A stretch of DNA of 64,000 nt from Fulverythrobacter ferritrahens (GCF_020539485.1 NZ_JACDXU010000002.1:186001-250000); one strand, 5' to 3'. Positions 35,658 to 44,879 are shown, counted from the first letter of the stretch. Notes: generated by a model not told the origin, from the letters alone. A program made the numbers and translations.

Positions 35658-36941
35658 TCAGACGGCGGGCGGCGCGAGACCTTCGCCGATGTGCGGCATG
35701 GGAGCCACTACGCGCAGCACCAGCAGCGAGAGAATCAGCCACGCGGCCGAAGCAAGCAAGGCGTTGGGAGTGCCCCAGAAGTCCGACAATGTGCCCCATG
35801 CCGCCGAGCCCAGGGCCATGCCGCCGAACATCATCGACTGGAAGATCGAAAGGCTGCGCCCCAGCAATTCGTCCGGACTGCGCATCTGGATCGATACGTT
35901 GAGGCTGGTCATGGCCGAGACATGGCCGCAGCCCGCCATGAAGGCGGCCACCATTGCTACCCAGATATTGGGCGCCAAAGCCAGCAGGGTAACGGCCGTG
36001 GCGGCGATGACGCTGGCTGCGCTGACGATCGCTTCCGGCCCGAATCGGCGGCGCACCCCTGCAACCCACAAGGCCGTAATCACCGAGCCGACGCCAAAGG
36101 CGCCGAACAGCAGGCCGAAGCCGATCTCGCTGCCCTTGAGCTGTTCGCGCGCGACCAGCGGCAGCAATGCCTGGAAGCTGATCACACCGATACCGAAGGC
36201 CAGCGCCCGCATCAGCACCCGGCGCACTGGGCTGCTGCTGACGGCAAAGCGCAGGCCTGCGCCGATGGCCGCTGTCATGCGCTGGCGTTGGGCGCGCGTG
36301 GGCATCTGGGGGCGCCAGCGCAGCAGGATGAACACCAGCGCCAGATAGCTCAGCGCATTGATCGTGAAGGCCGTGGAAGGCCCCCAGATCGAAAGCACCA
36401 CGCCACCTATGGCCGGGCCCACGCTGCGGGCGGCATTATAGGCCACGGTGTTGAGCGAGATTGCCTGGGGCAAGTCCTCGCGCGGCACCATCTGGCGCAC
36501 CGATGCCTGCCAGGAAGGGCCATTGAGCGCGAAGCCAACCCCGATGGCCATGGTGAAGAACAGCAGGGAGAAAGGCCCGATCAAATCCGCCCAGGCCAGC
36601 GCGGCCAGGATGGCGGAGAGGACGAGCATCCCCATATTGGCCGTCAGCATCACTTTGCGGCGGTTGTAATTATCCGCGATCACGCCGGCGAAGATGCCGA
36701 ACATCAGCACCGGCACGGTTACCGATGCCTGCACCAGCGCCACCAGCAGGTGCGAATCGGTCAGTTCCGTCATCAGCCAGGCTGCGGCGGTCATCTGGAT
36801 CATGCTCCCCAGCGCCGATGCCAGATTGGCCATCCAGATCTTGCGGAACACGGGCCAGCGGAACGGTGCGAAGGGCGATTCCGCGGTTATTGCCGCTGAA
36901 GGTTCGCCGAATTGAGTGCTGTCCATATCCGCCACGGCCAT
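35658..36941 (-). CDS. MFS transporter (EntS-like, MFS_3)
   Basis: A 427-residue transporter with about 12 membrane helices. The N-terminal FRKIWMANLASALGSMIQMTAAAWLM and the loop DNYNRRKVML match the MFS_3 exporters related to the enterobactin exporter EntS. The substrate cannot be deduced; no siderophore gene is nearby. The ATG at 36941 is chosen over 36998, which adds non-conserved residues, and 36926 is also possible. Confidence 0.82.
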   Translation of the reverse strand: MAVADMDSTQFGEPSAAITAESPFAPFRWPVFRKIWMANLASALGSMIQMTAAAWLMTELTDSHLLVALVQASVTVPVLMFGIFAGVIADNYNRRKVMLTANMGMLVLSAILAALAWADLIGPFSLLFFTMAIGVGFALNGPSWQASVRQMVPREDLPQAISLNTVAYNAARSVGPAIGGVVLSIWGPSTAFTINALSYLALVFILLRWRPQMPTRAQRQRMTAAIGAGLRFAVSSSPVRRVLMRALAFGIGVISFQALLPLVAREQLKGSEIGFGLLFGAFGVGSVITALWVAGVRRRFGPEAIVSAASVIAATAVTLLALAPNIWVAMVAAFMAGCGHVSAMTSLNVSIQMRSPDELLGRSLSIFQSMMFGGMALGSAAWGTLSDFWGTPNALLASAAWLILSLLVLRVVAPMPHIGEGLAPPAV

Positions 36942-36994
36942 GGCCCTAGGCGTGCTTTTTGATTGCTGCAAGCACCCCGGCCTCACTTGCCCCT

Positions 36995-37450
36995 TCAAAG
37001 CATGTAACGCATCCGGATCGTCTGGCTGAGCGGCTGGCCACCTACTTCAAAGGCGGCGGAGGTGAAGCTGGGCGGGCCCATCTTCACCTTGGCATCGCGG
37101 GAGAAGCCATAGCCTTCCTTGGGCATCATCATCAGTGCCCGGTCGGCTTTGCCGTTATTGTTCTCATCATGCAGCAGGGCGATGGCATAGCTGCCCGCCG
37201 GTACATGTTCGAACTTGAACGTGACGGGGCCGGTTGCGTTCACCACCGCGCGGAAGGACTTCGGATCTTCCCGGCATTTGGGAAATACCTTGACGTTGTC
37301 CGTCATGCAGGCGCGCACCACGCCCTTGGCGTTACGCAGATCGGTGACGGTGATGGTTACGGTAGTGCCGCCATTCGTCGCGCCCGTCAGCAGCGCCGTG
37401 CCGGCCAGCGCCAGCGTCAGGGCTGCGAGAGGCCGCGATCCGTGCCGCAC
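36995..37450 (-). CDS. DUF2141 domain protein
   Basis: An exported protein of about 151 residues with a signal peptide (LAALTLALAGTALLTG). The DUF2141 domain has VTDLRNAKGVVRACM, GSYAIALLHDENNNGKADR and PKEGYGFSRDAK, and two cysteines. Function is unknown. The GTG at 37450 has GGGA upstream; an ATG at 37489 would overlap the preceding desaturase-family gene by 73 bases. A second DUF2141 gene is at 56867. Confidence 0.75.
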   Translation of the reverse strand: MRHGSRPLAALTLALAGTALLTGATNGGTTVTITVTDLRNAKGVVRACMTDNVKVFPKCREDPKSFRAVVNATGPVTFKFEHVPAGSYAIALLHDENNNGKADRALMMMPKEGYGFSRDAKVKMGPPSFTSAAFEVGGQPLSQTIRMRYML

Positions 37451-38127
37451 AGATGATCCCAGAAACGGAAATAGAGGCCGTAATTGCATCGGTAATTCTC
37501 GTGATGACGCTGGTGGTGACTGGCGGTTATCAGCCAGTGACCCAGCCGGGAATGAACAAGGGCGCGGGGGAACATCTCCCAGCCCATGTGATTGGTGACG
37601 CCCATCACTGTCATGATCGCCAGAACGGTGCCCAGCATGGCGATATGGATGGGAATGAAGAATACCAGGGCCGGGATCACCACTGCGCCGGTTAAGGCCT
37701 CTATCGGGTGAAAGCTCATGGCCGCCCAGGCCGTTGGCGGACGGCTGGCATGATGCACCGCATGGGCCACGCGGAACACCGCCGGGCGGTGCATCCAGCG
37801 ATGGGTCCAGTAGAACCAGGTATCGTGCAGGAAGAGATAGAGGAAAAGCGAGACCGGAAGATACCACAGGGGATATTCGGTCCAGCCGGTATAGATCAGG
37901 GTCCAGCCCCGCTCCTGCCAACCCCAGGCGACAATGCCCGCCGGGACGCCGTAGATCCCTGCTGACGCGATCGACCAGAAGATTTCCATGCGAATCTGGG
38001 GGGAAAGGCCCTTGTAGAGGCCGGGGCGAACCCTCTGGGTGGCCCAGGCAAAGGCGCCGCTGGTGACGAGATAGCGCACCCCCACGATCAATGTCATCGT
38101 CAGGGCGGAAAGCAGTATCGCCATCAT
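37417..38127 (-). CDS. sterol desaturase / fatty acid hydroxylase family protein
   Basis: A 236-residue integral membrane oxygenase. The histidine clusters of the di-iron site are present: HDTWFYWTHRWMH, HAVHH and HHQRHH. Members hydroxylate or desaturate lipids, sterols or carotenoids in the membrane. In sphingomonads relatives act on carotenoids or fatty acids, but the substrate here is unknown. The two adjacent ATGs at 38127 and 38124 are both possible. The 3' end overlaps the DUF2141 gene. Confidence 0.85.
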   Translation of the reverse strand: MMAILLSALTMTLIVGVRYLVTSGAFAWATQRVRPGLYKGLSPQIRMEIFWSIASAGIYGVPAGIVAWGWQERGWTLIYTGWTEYPLWYLPVSLFLYLFLHDTWFYWTHRWMHRPAVFRVAHAVHHASRPPTAWAAMSFHPIEALTGAVVIPALVFFIPIHIAMLGTVLAIMTVMGVTNHMGWEMFPRALVHSRLGHWLITASHHQRHHENYRCNYGLYFRFWDHLCGTDRGLSQP

Positions 38128-38264
38128 AGCCCTGTGCTCCGGCAAGAGCAGTGGCGGCCAGCGGGGGGTGTTACACCTGTTACACAGTCCATCGCGGCCA
38201 ATGGCGCCGCAATACCTGCCCTATGGCGGATTGGCTGAGCGGCCCGGGCTGGGTGTGGAATCAT

Positions 38265-38307
38265 GGCGGGCTCCCTACCACCTGCATCGCAAGTAGGACA
38301 GCCCGCC
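38265..38307. terminator. two-part hairpin after rhlE
   Basis: The outer arms GGCGGGCT/AGCCCGCC and inner arms CCTAC/GTAGG form an extended hairpin 33 bases beyond the RhlE-like helicase stop. No T-run follows on either strand, so its role as terminator is tentative. Confidence 0.45.
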
Positions 38308-38339
38308 TGACATTCTAATCAGGCCTGATGCAGCAGGCT

Positions 38340-40049
38340 TCAGCCTTGGCGCGGAGCGCGGCGGCGCTGCGGGCGCTGGCCGCTTTCGGGGCGGCCTTCA
38401 GTGCGGCCTTCGGTCCGCCCTTCGTTGCGGGGGCCGCGATTGGCGCCGCCGTGACGTTGTTCGCCCTGACGGCGCTCGCCCCGATGATCGGGGCGGGCAT
38501 CGCCGCGACGTTCGCCCGTCCGCGATTCTCCCGCGCGGGCAGGGCCCTTGCGGCCTTCGCGGCGCTGCTCTCCGGCGCGTGCGCCGTTCTGTTGCTGGGC
38601 GCCCGAATTGCCGCTGCGGGCCTGTTTGCCTTCGCGGCTTTCATCGGAATTCGGCCAGGGATGGCGCGGGGTGATGAACTTGCGGGCGGCTTCGCGCCGT
38701 TCGGCATCACGGCGCTGTCCGCCTCCATTGGCGGTGCCACCACCATTGCTGCTGCCACGACGCTCGCCCCGGTTTTCGCCGCGGCCTTCGCCGCCTCGGC
38801 GCTGTCCGCGTCCGTCACGCGAATTGCGGCGATCGCCCCGGCCCTCTTCGCGTTCCTCTTCCGGCTTTGCGCGCGGGGGGAGGGGAAGACGGGCCATTTC
38901 CGCACGGAAGCTTTCCGGCAGAGGCATCGGCGTCAGCTTCACGCCGGTCAGCTTTTCGATGTCGCGCAGATAGGCCTTCTCGTCCGGCGCGACGAAGCTC
39001 ATCGCGATACCGTCTGCACCGGCGCGCGCCGTACGGCCAATGCGGTGGACATATTGTTCCGGCACGTTGGGCAGTTCGAAGTTGAACACGTGGCTCACGC
39101 CCGAAACGTCGATGCCGCGCGCGGCGATGTCGGTCGCCACCAGCACCTTCACATGGCCCTGGCGGAAGCTCTCCAGCGCGCGGATGCGCTGGGCCTGGCT
39201 CTTGTTGCCATGGATCGCCGCCGAATCGATGCCCGCTGCGGAAAGGTGGCGCACCACCCGGTCCGCGCCGTGCTTCGTGCGGGTAAACACGATGGTCCGC
39301 TCAAGGCTGCCATCATTCAGCGTTTCGCGCAGGCGCAGGGTCAGCAGGGCCTGCTTTTCCTTCTGGTCCACGAAAGTGGAATATTGCTCCACCCGTTCGG
39401 CTGTGGTGGCCTGTGGGGCCACTTCCACGCGCACCGGGTTTTTGATGAAGCGCTTGCCAAGCTCGGCAATCGCCTTGGGCATGGTGGCCGAGAAGAACAG
39501 GCTCTGGCGCTTTTCAGGCAGCAGGGCAGCAACACGGGTCAGCGGCTTGATGAAGCCCAGATCCATCATCTGGTCGGCTTCATCCAGTACGAAGATTTCG
39601 ACATGGCGCAACGTCAGGGCGCGCTGGTCGATCAGGTCGAGCAGACGGCCCGGCGTGGCGACCAGAATGTCGCAGCCGCGCATCAGGGCGCGGGCCTGCT
39701 TGCCCACGGGCACGCCGCCGAACACGCACTGCACCGAAAGGTCCAGGAAGCGCGCATATTGCTTCATGTTTTCCGCGATCTGGGCGGCCAGTTCGCGGGT
39801 GGGGGAAAGCACCAACATGCGGCAGCCGGCATTGAAACGGCCAACCGGATTTTCGGCCAGGCGGTGCAGGGAAGGCAGAGAGAAGGCGGCCGTCTTGCCC
39901 GTGCCGGTCTGGGCGATGCCCAGCAGGTCGCGTCCTTCCAGCAGGGCGGGAATCGCCTGGCGCTGGATCGGCGTGGGATCGGAATAGCCCTTCGTGTTCA
40001 ATGCACGAAGAATAGGCTCGGCAAGGCCAAGCTCGGAAAAATAGGACAT
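38340..40049 (-). CDS. rhlE: DEAD-box RNA helicase (RhlE-like)
   Basis: A 569-residue helicase. The Q motif PTPIQRQAIP and Walker A AQTGTGKT (46-53) are followed by PTRELAAQI, VATPGRLLDL, VLDEADQMMDLGF, SATMP, the C-terminal helicase motifs DIAARGID and HRIGRTARAG. From about residue 385 the tail is a long arginine/glycine/glutamate-rich low-complexity stretch that should bind RNA without a fixed fold. RhlE proteins act in ribosome assembly and RNA turnover. The ATG at 40049 starts MSYFSELGL, as in the family. Confidence 0.93.
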   Translation of the reverse strand: MSYFSELGLAEPILRALNTKGYSDPTPIQRQAIPALLEGRDLLGIAQTGTGKTAAFSLPSLHRLAENPVGRFNAGCRMLVLSPTRELAAQIAENMKQYARFLDLSVQCVFGGVPVGKQARALMRGCDILVATPGRLLDLIDQRALTLRHVEIFVLDEADQMMDLGFIKPLTRVAALLPEKRQSLFFSATMPKAIAELGKRFIKNPVRVEVAPQATTAERVEQYSTFVDQKEKQALLTLRLRETLNDGSLERTIVFTRTKHGADRVVRHLSAAGIDSAAIHGNKSQAQRIRALESFRQGHVKVLVATDIAARGIDVSGVSHVFNFELPNVPEQYVHRIGRTARAGADGIAMSFVAPDEKAYLRDIEKLTGVKLTPMPLPESFRAEMARLPLPPRAKPEEEREEGRGDRRNSRDGRGQRRGGEGRGENRGERRGSSNGGGTANGGGQRRDAERREAARKFITPRHPWPNSDESREGKQARSGNSGAQQQNGARAGEQRREGRKGPARAGESRTGERRGDARPDHRGERRQGEQRHGGANRGPRNEGRTEGRTEGRPESGQRPQRRRAPRQG

Positions 40050-40311
40050 GGAAAACTCTCTATGCGGCCGCACGGGCTCAAGGCCGGCGGACCTGTGGTT
40101 CGATCAAAAATGCGAACCTTGCGTGAAAAAGGCAGCTTGCTTGCGATGTGAACGATCGAAAGTTCGGGCGGAACACCGGGGAATGCCCGTGCGTCCTCAC
40201 GCTGCCGGAACCGCGGCGGGAAGTTGGTCCCGCACGCCGATTGCTGCGCTGCACCTAAGCGCGATTGCCGCAAAAAGCAAGGAAATTGCGTGGTGCCCTT
40301 GCGTGGGTGCC

Positions 40312-40812
40312 TCAGGCGCCGCCCCAGCGGCCCACATGGGGATCGAGCAAAGCGAGCTGGCGGCGCAGGGCGGTGCGCGCCAACCGCTCCACTTCCACCT
40401 TGCGGCGCGCGGCGGCCAGCGGCTGCAAAGGGGCAGGGCGCAGGATTTCTGCATCATAGCCATCGGCCACGATCACGCCGCATGTGCCGGGCAGGAATGT
40501 CTCGGTTTCCAATGGAGCGCGATCCAGCTCCGGTGGCAGGCCCCAGAAGAACCGGTCGCAAAAGTCCAGGTAATCCGGCCACTTGGCGTCGCCCAGCAGG
40601 TCTGCCCGGCTAACCTTGATTTCGACAATGACGATCTGCCCCTTGGGGTCGATTCCCATCAGATCGGCCCGCCTTCCGTTCCGTAACGGCATTTCGGCAA
40701 GGCACCAGATGTCGTTGCGGGCAAAGAGCCGCGCAATGCCACGCGCCACAGCCTGCGCATGGCGCTCGGCCGCTTCCTCTTCAGCAGTCAATGTCGCGGG
40801 TGAATCGCCCAT
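40312..40812 (-). CDS. mmcB: MmcB family DNA repair protein
   Basis: A 166-residue PD-(D/E)XK-like nuclease-fold protein. The core reads RRADLMGIDPKGQIVIVEIKVSRADLLGD, with the aspartate and the E-x-K pair of the fold, then WPDYLDFCDRFFW. In Caulobacter, MmcB is an SOS-induced gene linked to mitomycin C resistance. The ATG at 40812 is chosen because an earlier in-frame ATG at 40830 lies inside a perfect LexA box. It stands alone. Confidence 0.88.
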   Translation of the reverse strand: MGDSPATLTAEEEAAERHAQAVARGIARLFARNDIWCLAEMPLRNGRRADLMGIDPKGQIVIVEIKVSRADLLGDAKWPDYLDFCDRFFWGLPPELDRAPLETETFLPGTCGVIVADGYDAEILRPAPLQPLAAARRKVEVERLARTALRRQLALLDPHVGRWGGA

Positions 40813-40824
40813 GTCCCGCAAATG

Positions 40825-40839
40825 GAACATATGGGGAAC
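40825..40839 (-). promoter_or_regulatory. LexA (SOS) box upstream of mmcB
   Basis: On the minus strand the sequence reads GTTC-CCCATAT-GTTC, an exact match to the alphaproteobacterial LexA consensus GTTC-N7-GTTC. It ends 13 bases before the mmcB start, so bound LexA would cover the promoter or start region. Confidence 0.88.
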
Positions 40840-40907
40840 TCGGTCAACCGGCTTTGCGCCGAAGTGCGTTCAGCCCTTCGTCCGGGCCCTGTTTCGGGAT
40901 GGGCCGG

Positions 40908-41300
40908 TCAGGCGTCGTGCGGCGCGAGTGAGAGCAGCGCGCTGCGCGCTGCGACGAATTCGTACCAGAGGGCCAGCGCGGCAGCTTGCGTATTTGCCCC
41001 GCGCGCATTCACTGCCAGCAAGGCCGTAATGCCCGGCTCCAGAATGGCGGCAAGATCATCGATGCCTTTTTCTGCGAGTTCCCTGCGCCAGGCGCCGGCG
41101 TAGCGGATGGTTTCGGGGAAGGCGGAAACCTCCGCCGAGAGGTTTTCGCCTTCAATTCCGGCAAGATGGGCCACTACTGCCGCGGCATCCTGCAGGGCCG
41201 CCCAGCGCGAGGCCGTTGCCCCGTCGAAAGTATCCGCAAAATGCGGGACGCCCGGCAGCGAATCGCTGCGGGGAATGAGAGTAGGAGGAACCGCGTTCAT
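40908..41300 (-). CDS. hypothetical protein
   Basis: A 130-residue soluble protein starting MNAVPPTLIPRSDSLPGVPHFADTF. The rest is helical and alanine-rich, with no signal peptide after that N-terminus and no membrane segment. The longer frame to 41360 has no better ribosome site. No family was recognised and neighbours give no hint of function. Confidence 0.6.
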   Translation of the reverse strand: MNAVPPTLIPRSDSLPGVPHFADTFDGATASRWAALQDAAAVVAHLAGIEGENLSAEVSAFPETIRYAGAWRRELAEKGIDDLAAILEPGITALLAVNARGANTQAAALALWYEFVAARSALLSLAPHDA

Positions 41301-41399
41301 GCCAGAGGCATAGATTCCAGAAGTTTGAGAAATGGTTACCGGCGCGGCAACCTCTGCCACGCCGGTAAACCGGGGCCTTCAGTGATCAGCCTGCGGGAA

Positions 41400-42194
41400 T
41401 CAGTTCGCGAAAGGATCGTCGTCCACTGTGTCGTTGCTCTCCAGGCCAAGGTCGATATTCGCACCGTTCTCGCCCGTGGTCAGGTGGTTGTTTTCCGAGC
41501 AGACATATTCGCGAATGGGGAAGGAATTATCGAGTTTGTAGGCCACCCTGGTGACGAAGGGGGCGGTAAGCACTTCCGGATCGGTGATCGTCATCTCGTC
41601 AATCAGCTGGCCGGGCTTTTCCATCCAGATCTTCTCGTCGACGCGCATCTTCTCGCTGTGATTGATGCCCGGAGCGATGAAGGTGGACAGGTTGAAGCCG
41701 GTGCTTTCGATGACCAGCGTATCACCTTCCCAATGGCCAATCGAATTGCCGTTGAAGAACAGGTCCGGCTCGGCAGGCAGCTTGCGCCCATCGGTGTAGA
41801 TCCGGCGGGCCTGGGCATAGGCTTCGGTCAGGATCGTCACCCGGCCCGGCGAATAGAGAATCTCGATCGGATAGGGCTGCTGCATCAGGCCAGGCAGGCC
41901 CGGCGGCAGGCAGTGCGCCTGGGCATATTGATCGGGCCCGTGCTCCTTGGTGTCAGCGAGGTACTTGTCATAGGCGGCCTGAGCCGTGGGGGTGAGCTGG
42001 GGCTTTGCCGCCGCGCGCCCGCCGAACAAGGCGCCCCAGTCGGGATACCAGATACCCGTCCAGTCAGGCAGTTTGGTCACTTCCTGATAGGCGGTTGCGC
42101 GGGGGGTGGTTTCCCCGGCCGCCATGGCAGGGGTGACGAATGCCAGCGCGGAAGCGCAGGCAAGCATGCTCGCAAAGCGGGGTAGGCCCTTCAT
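41400..42194 (-). CDS. hypothetical exported protein
   Basis: A 264-residue protein with a signal peptide (MLACASALAFVTPAMA). The mature part contains KLPDWTGIWYPDWGALFGG, PEPDLFFNGNSIGHWEGDTLVIE-like segments (EPDLFFNGNSIGHWEGD) and TRVAYKLDNSFPIREYVCSENNH. Proteins of this kind are frequent in sphingomonads, often near TonB receptors and small DUF6152 proteins, and have no assigned function. It is divergent from the DUF6152 gene. Confidence 0.78.
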   Translation of the reverse strand: MKGLPRFASMLACASALAFVTPAMAAGETTPRATAYQEVTKLPDWTGIWYPDWGALFGGRAAAKPQLTPTAQAAYDKYLADTKEHGPDQYAQAHCLPPGLPGLMQQPYPIEILYSPGRVTILTEAYAQARRIYTDGRKLPAEPDLFFNGNSIGHWEGDTLVIESTGFNLSTFIAPGINHSEKMRVDEKIWMEKPGQLIDEMTITDPEVLTAPFVTRVAYKLDNSFPIREYVCSENNHLTTGENGANIDLGLESNDTVDDDPFAN

Positions 42195-42354
42195 TTCACT
42201 CTCCGAAACGGTTTGTTCTCATGCCGTTTTGCCGTTCTCGTGTGGCGAGAATTTGCTCCAAGTCAAGCAGCGGGTTGATAAAGTCATGTAGGATTGGCAG
42301 ATGGAAGCAAAAGCAGCATCCGCAAATTGAGGCGGATCATGCACGGAGAGTAGT

Positions 42355-42774
42355 ATGTCTGGGAAGATTTCACGCCGCAAAACCATCCTTGGCGCCGCGC
42401 TTGCCGCCGGTGCCGTTCTCGCCGTGGGCGCGCCGCTGGCGGCGCATCATTCGACCGCCATGTTCGAATGGGGCAAGGAAAAGCCGATGCCCAATGCGGT
42501 TGTGGATCGCTGGGAATGGACCAATCCGCACACCTTCCTCTACGTGAAGGTTAAGGAAAAGGACGGCAAGGACCATGTCTGGGCGCTGGAGGGCATGAGC
42601 CCGAATCACCTGCAGCGTTACGGCTGGTCGCGCACCTCGCTCAAGCCGGGTGACAAGATCAACCTCACCTATTATCCGCTGCGCGACAAGCGCCGGGGCG
42701 GCTTCAACGTAACGGTCACCAAGGCCGATGGCACCAAGCTCAACCAGTTCGGCGAACGCGGCTCGACTCAGTAA
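42355..42774 (+). CDS. DUF6152 family exported protein
   Basis: A 139-residue protein with a twin-arginine-like leader ([22 protein letters not shown]). The mature domain starts [17 protein letters not shown] and has [19 protein letters not shown] and [21 protein letters not shown], an OB-like pattern typical of DUF6152. Function is unknown. It is divergent from the exported protein at 41400, and the 160-bp gap between them should hold both promoters. Confidence 0.8.
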
Positions 42775-42870
42775 ACGGGCCGCTTGTGTACAGGCAAGGC
42801 GATGCGCCTGTTGAGGGCACATCGCTTTTGCCTTGGCGCGGGCCAGCAAGCTTGCTAGGCGGCGCTCCAC

Positions 42871-42947
42871 GCACCCGTAGCTCAGCTGGATAGAGTACTG
42901 CCCTCCGAAGGCAGGGGTCACAGGTTCGAATCCTGTCGGGTGCGCCA
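42871..42947 (+). tRNA. tRNA-Arg (anticodon CCG)
   Basis: A 77-nt tRNA with acceptor GCACCCG/CGGGTGC, D-loop AGCTCAGCTGGATAGAG, anticodon stem CTGCC/GGCAG around loop CTCCGAA (anticodon CCG, reading CGG), T-arm CAGGTTCGAATCCTG and an encoded CCA end. All arms pair. Confidence 0.97.
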
Positions 42948-43093
42948 TACTGGTATAAGCGCGGAATTCGCTATTCCCGGCTGAAGCCATTCCCGAACAA
43001 ATTAAGAGAATTTCGGTTGCGTTCAGCGACAGGCTGATGCTCAGCTCTCGATCAATCACGCCCTGAAGCGGAGAGCTTCTCAACCCTCATTGC

Positions 43094-43149
43094 AATCTGA
43101 CTCGAGTTGATACTTAGGAATTGACCTAAGTATCAACTCGAGTCAGATT
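43094..43149. repeat. perfect 25-bp inverted repeat with 6-bp spacer
   Basis: The left arm is 43094-43118 and the right arm 43125-43149, with spacer AATTGA. All 25 positions pair. Each arm itself contains the 8-bp palindrome ACTCGAGT. It lies 74 bases upstream of the ArsR start at 43223 and 147 bases after tRNA-Arg. It may be an operator, a strong RNA hairpin or a scar of a mobile element. Confidence 0.9.
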
Positions 43150-43222
43150 GGCTGCAATATCGGATCACGTACCAGCGAAGGAAGGAAAACGAATCTTGGC
43201 CGGAGCCGAACTAACGGTGGCG

Positions 43223-43561
43223 ATGCACAAGGATGCTTCCATCGATGGCATTTTTCGCGCCTTGTCCGACCCGACCCGCCGCAGTGTGGTGGAGCGGTTG
43301 AGCGCCAAGCCTTCATCGGTCAGTGAACTCGCGGCAGCTTATTCGATGGCGCTGCCGTCGTTCGTCGAGCACCTCAAGGTACTTGAAGGTGTGGGACTGG
43401 TCCGGTCGCAAAAGGTTGGGCGGGTACGAACCTACGAGCTTGAGTCCAAACAGCTCAAACTCGTGGAAGACTGGCTCTCCAAACAGCGTTCCATCTGGGA
43501 GGGGCGGCTTGACCGGCTCGACAGCTATCTACTGTCCCTTAACAAGGAGAAATCGAAATGA
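43223..43561 (+). CDS. ArsR family transcriptional regulator
   Basis: A 112-residue winged-helix repressor. [24 protein letters not shown] is the standard ArsR opening and [25 protein letters not shown] the recognition helix. It lacks the CVC metal site of arsenic sensors; regulators of this type usually sit before AHSA1/SRPBCC genes, as here. The ATG at 43223 is the family start; a TTG at 43196 has a better ribosome site (AAGGAAAA). Its stop overlaps the next gene (ATGA). Confidence 0.88.
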   Translation: MHKDASIDGIFRALSDPTRRSVVERLSAKPSSVSELAAAYSMALPSFVEHLKVLEGVGLVRSQKVGRVRTYELESKQLKLVEDWLSKQRSIWEGRLDRLDSYLLSLNKEKSK

Positions 43562-44043
43562 CGCCTTTTCCTGTGAAGGTAGACCCAGCGCTCGATCTGG
43601 TGCTGGAGCGCGAGATCGACGTCCCTGTCGACCTGGTCTGGCAGGCCTGGACCACTGCTGAGAGCATAAAGCACTGGTTTGTGCCGAAGCCGTGGAGTGT
43701 CACGGCGTGCGAAATCGACCTGCGGCCCGGCGGCATATTCAGCACCACGATGCGCTCACCGGATGGCGAAGAGTTCCCGAATGTAGGTTCATATATTGAA
43801 GTGATACCCAACCGGCGGCTGGTTTTCACGGATGCGTTGCTGCCGGGCTTTCGGCCTGCGGCAAAACCGTTCTTCTCCGCGGTGCTGACACTCGAACCCA
43901 TCAGCGGTGGCACGCGCTATACGGCCATCGCCATCCACAACGACGAAGCTGCACGCAAATCCCACGAGGACATGGGTTTCCACGACGGGTGGGCAACAGT
44001 AGTCGACCAAATGGTCGCGCACATCAAGTCATCCGCTCATTGA
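43558..44043 (+). CDS. SRPBCC (AHSA1-like) domain protein
   Basis: A 161-residue START-like fold protein. It has [26 protein letters not shown] and [11 protein letters not shown], then the C-terminal [17 protein letters not shown] helix of the AHSA1/YndB family. Such proteins bind hydrophobic ligands; substrates are mostly unknown. It is coupled to the ArsR gene by a 4-base overlap and followed 27 bases later by a DUF998 membrane protein. Confidence 0.88.
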   Translation: MTPFPVKVDPALDLVLEREIDVPVDLVWQAWTTAESIKHWFVPKPWSVTACEIDLRPGGIFSTTMRSPDGEEFPNVGSYIEVIPNRRLVFTDALLPGFRPAAKPFFSAVLTLEPISGGTRYTAIAIHNDEAARKSHEDMGFHDGWATVVDQMVAHIKSSAH

Positions 44044-44070
44044 TCGTCGCTGAATAATCGGAGCACCGTC

Positions 44071-44700
44071 ATGACCGATTATGAATTCACCGCCCGCGCC
44101 GCTCTCTTTGCTGGTGTCGTTGCAGGATCGCTTTTCTTCGTCGTCCCGACGATTGAGATCTTCCGCCGGCCCAACTTCGATATTGAACGTCACGCAATCA
44201 GCATGCTGAGCCTGGGTGAGGGCGGCTGGATAATGAAGGTGGTGTTCATTGTCAGCGGTCTGATGACCGTACTTTGCGCTTGGGGTCTCCACCAGGTGAT
44301 TGGCGAGAATTTGGCGGGATTTACTCTCCCAATGCTGATTGCCCTTTATGGTTTGGGACTGGTGTTGGCGGGTATCTTCGACGCACCGGCCGGATTGGGC
44401 TTTCCGGCCGGAACCCCCATCGACCAGCAGCCGGTGATGACGACGGGTGCGACGTTGCACAGCATCGCGTTTATGGTCGCATTCGGTGCATTGATTCTTT
44501 CGTGCTTTGCCTTCGCCTGGTATTTCGCAATCCACGGTCAGCTTGCGCTCGCCGCGCTGTCCGCCGCCACAGGCCTGGTGTTGCCAACACTCATTTACCT
44601 CGGTGTCTCGTCCACTATCGCGCCCGGCCTCGCCTTCTATTGGGCTGCCATGGCCGGATGGGCATGGTTTGGCGTGAGTCTTTTGGGGATCAGGTCATGA
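44071..44700 (+). CDS. DUF998 membrane protein
   Basis: A 209-residue integral membrane protein with about six helices. AGVVAGSLFFVVPTIEIF, the charged loop RRPNFDIERHAISMLSLGEGGWI and GIFDAPAGLGFPAG match the DUF998 family. Function is unknown. It is the third gene of the ArsR-SRPBCC-DUF998 operon. Confidence 0.78.
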   Translation: MTDYEFTARAALFAGVVAGSLFFVVPTIEIFRRPNFDIERHAISMLSLGEGGWIMKVVFIVSGLMTVLCAWGLHQVIGENLAGFTLPMLIALYGLGLVLAGIFDAPAGLGFPAGTPIDQQPVMTTGATLHSIAFMVAFGALILSCFAFAWYFAIHGQLALAALSAATGLVLPTLIYLGVSSTIAPGLAFYWAAMAGWAWFGVSLLGIRS

Positions 44701-44879
44701 TTCCCACGGCGCACCCTGGTTCGACATAAATCACCCGGGTGCGAATCTGATCGCCCGCATTGGGCAAACGTGCCAGGATCACTTGTTTGCCCGCCGCCTA
44801 TGATGCAGCCTGTTTCGCCGCAGTTGCGCACTATGTGCTGGAAGTCCGATATTCCAAAGATCTCCAAGGCTTGACCGGA

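Noticed and set aside
38328-40151. Long plus-strand open frame of 607 codons opposite the RhlE helicase gene
   Set aside because: It is the antisense shadow of the high-GC arginine/glycine-rich helicase; its translation is low-complexity and has no domain, while the minus strand has all helicase motifs.
44701-44879. Possible duplicated tRNA-Arg 3' end marking an attachment site
   Set aside because: No copy of the T-arm/acceptor end was found here or further downstream; only short chance matches.
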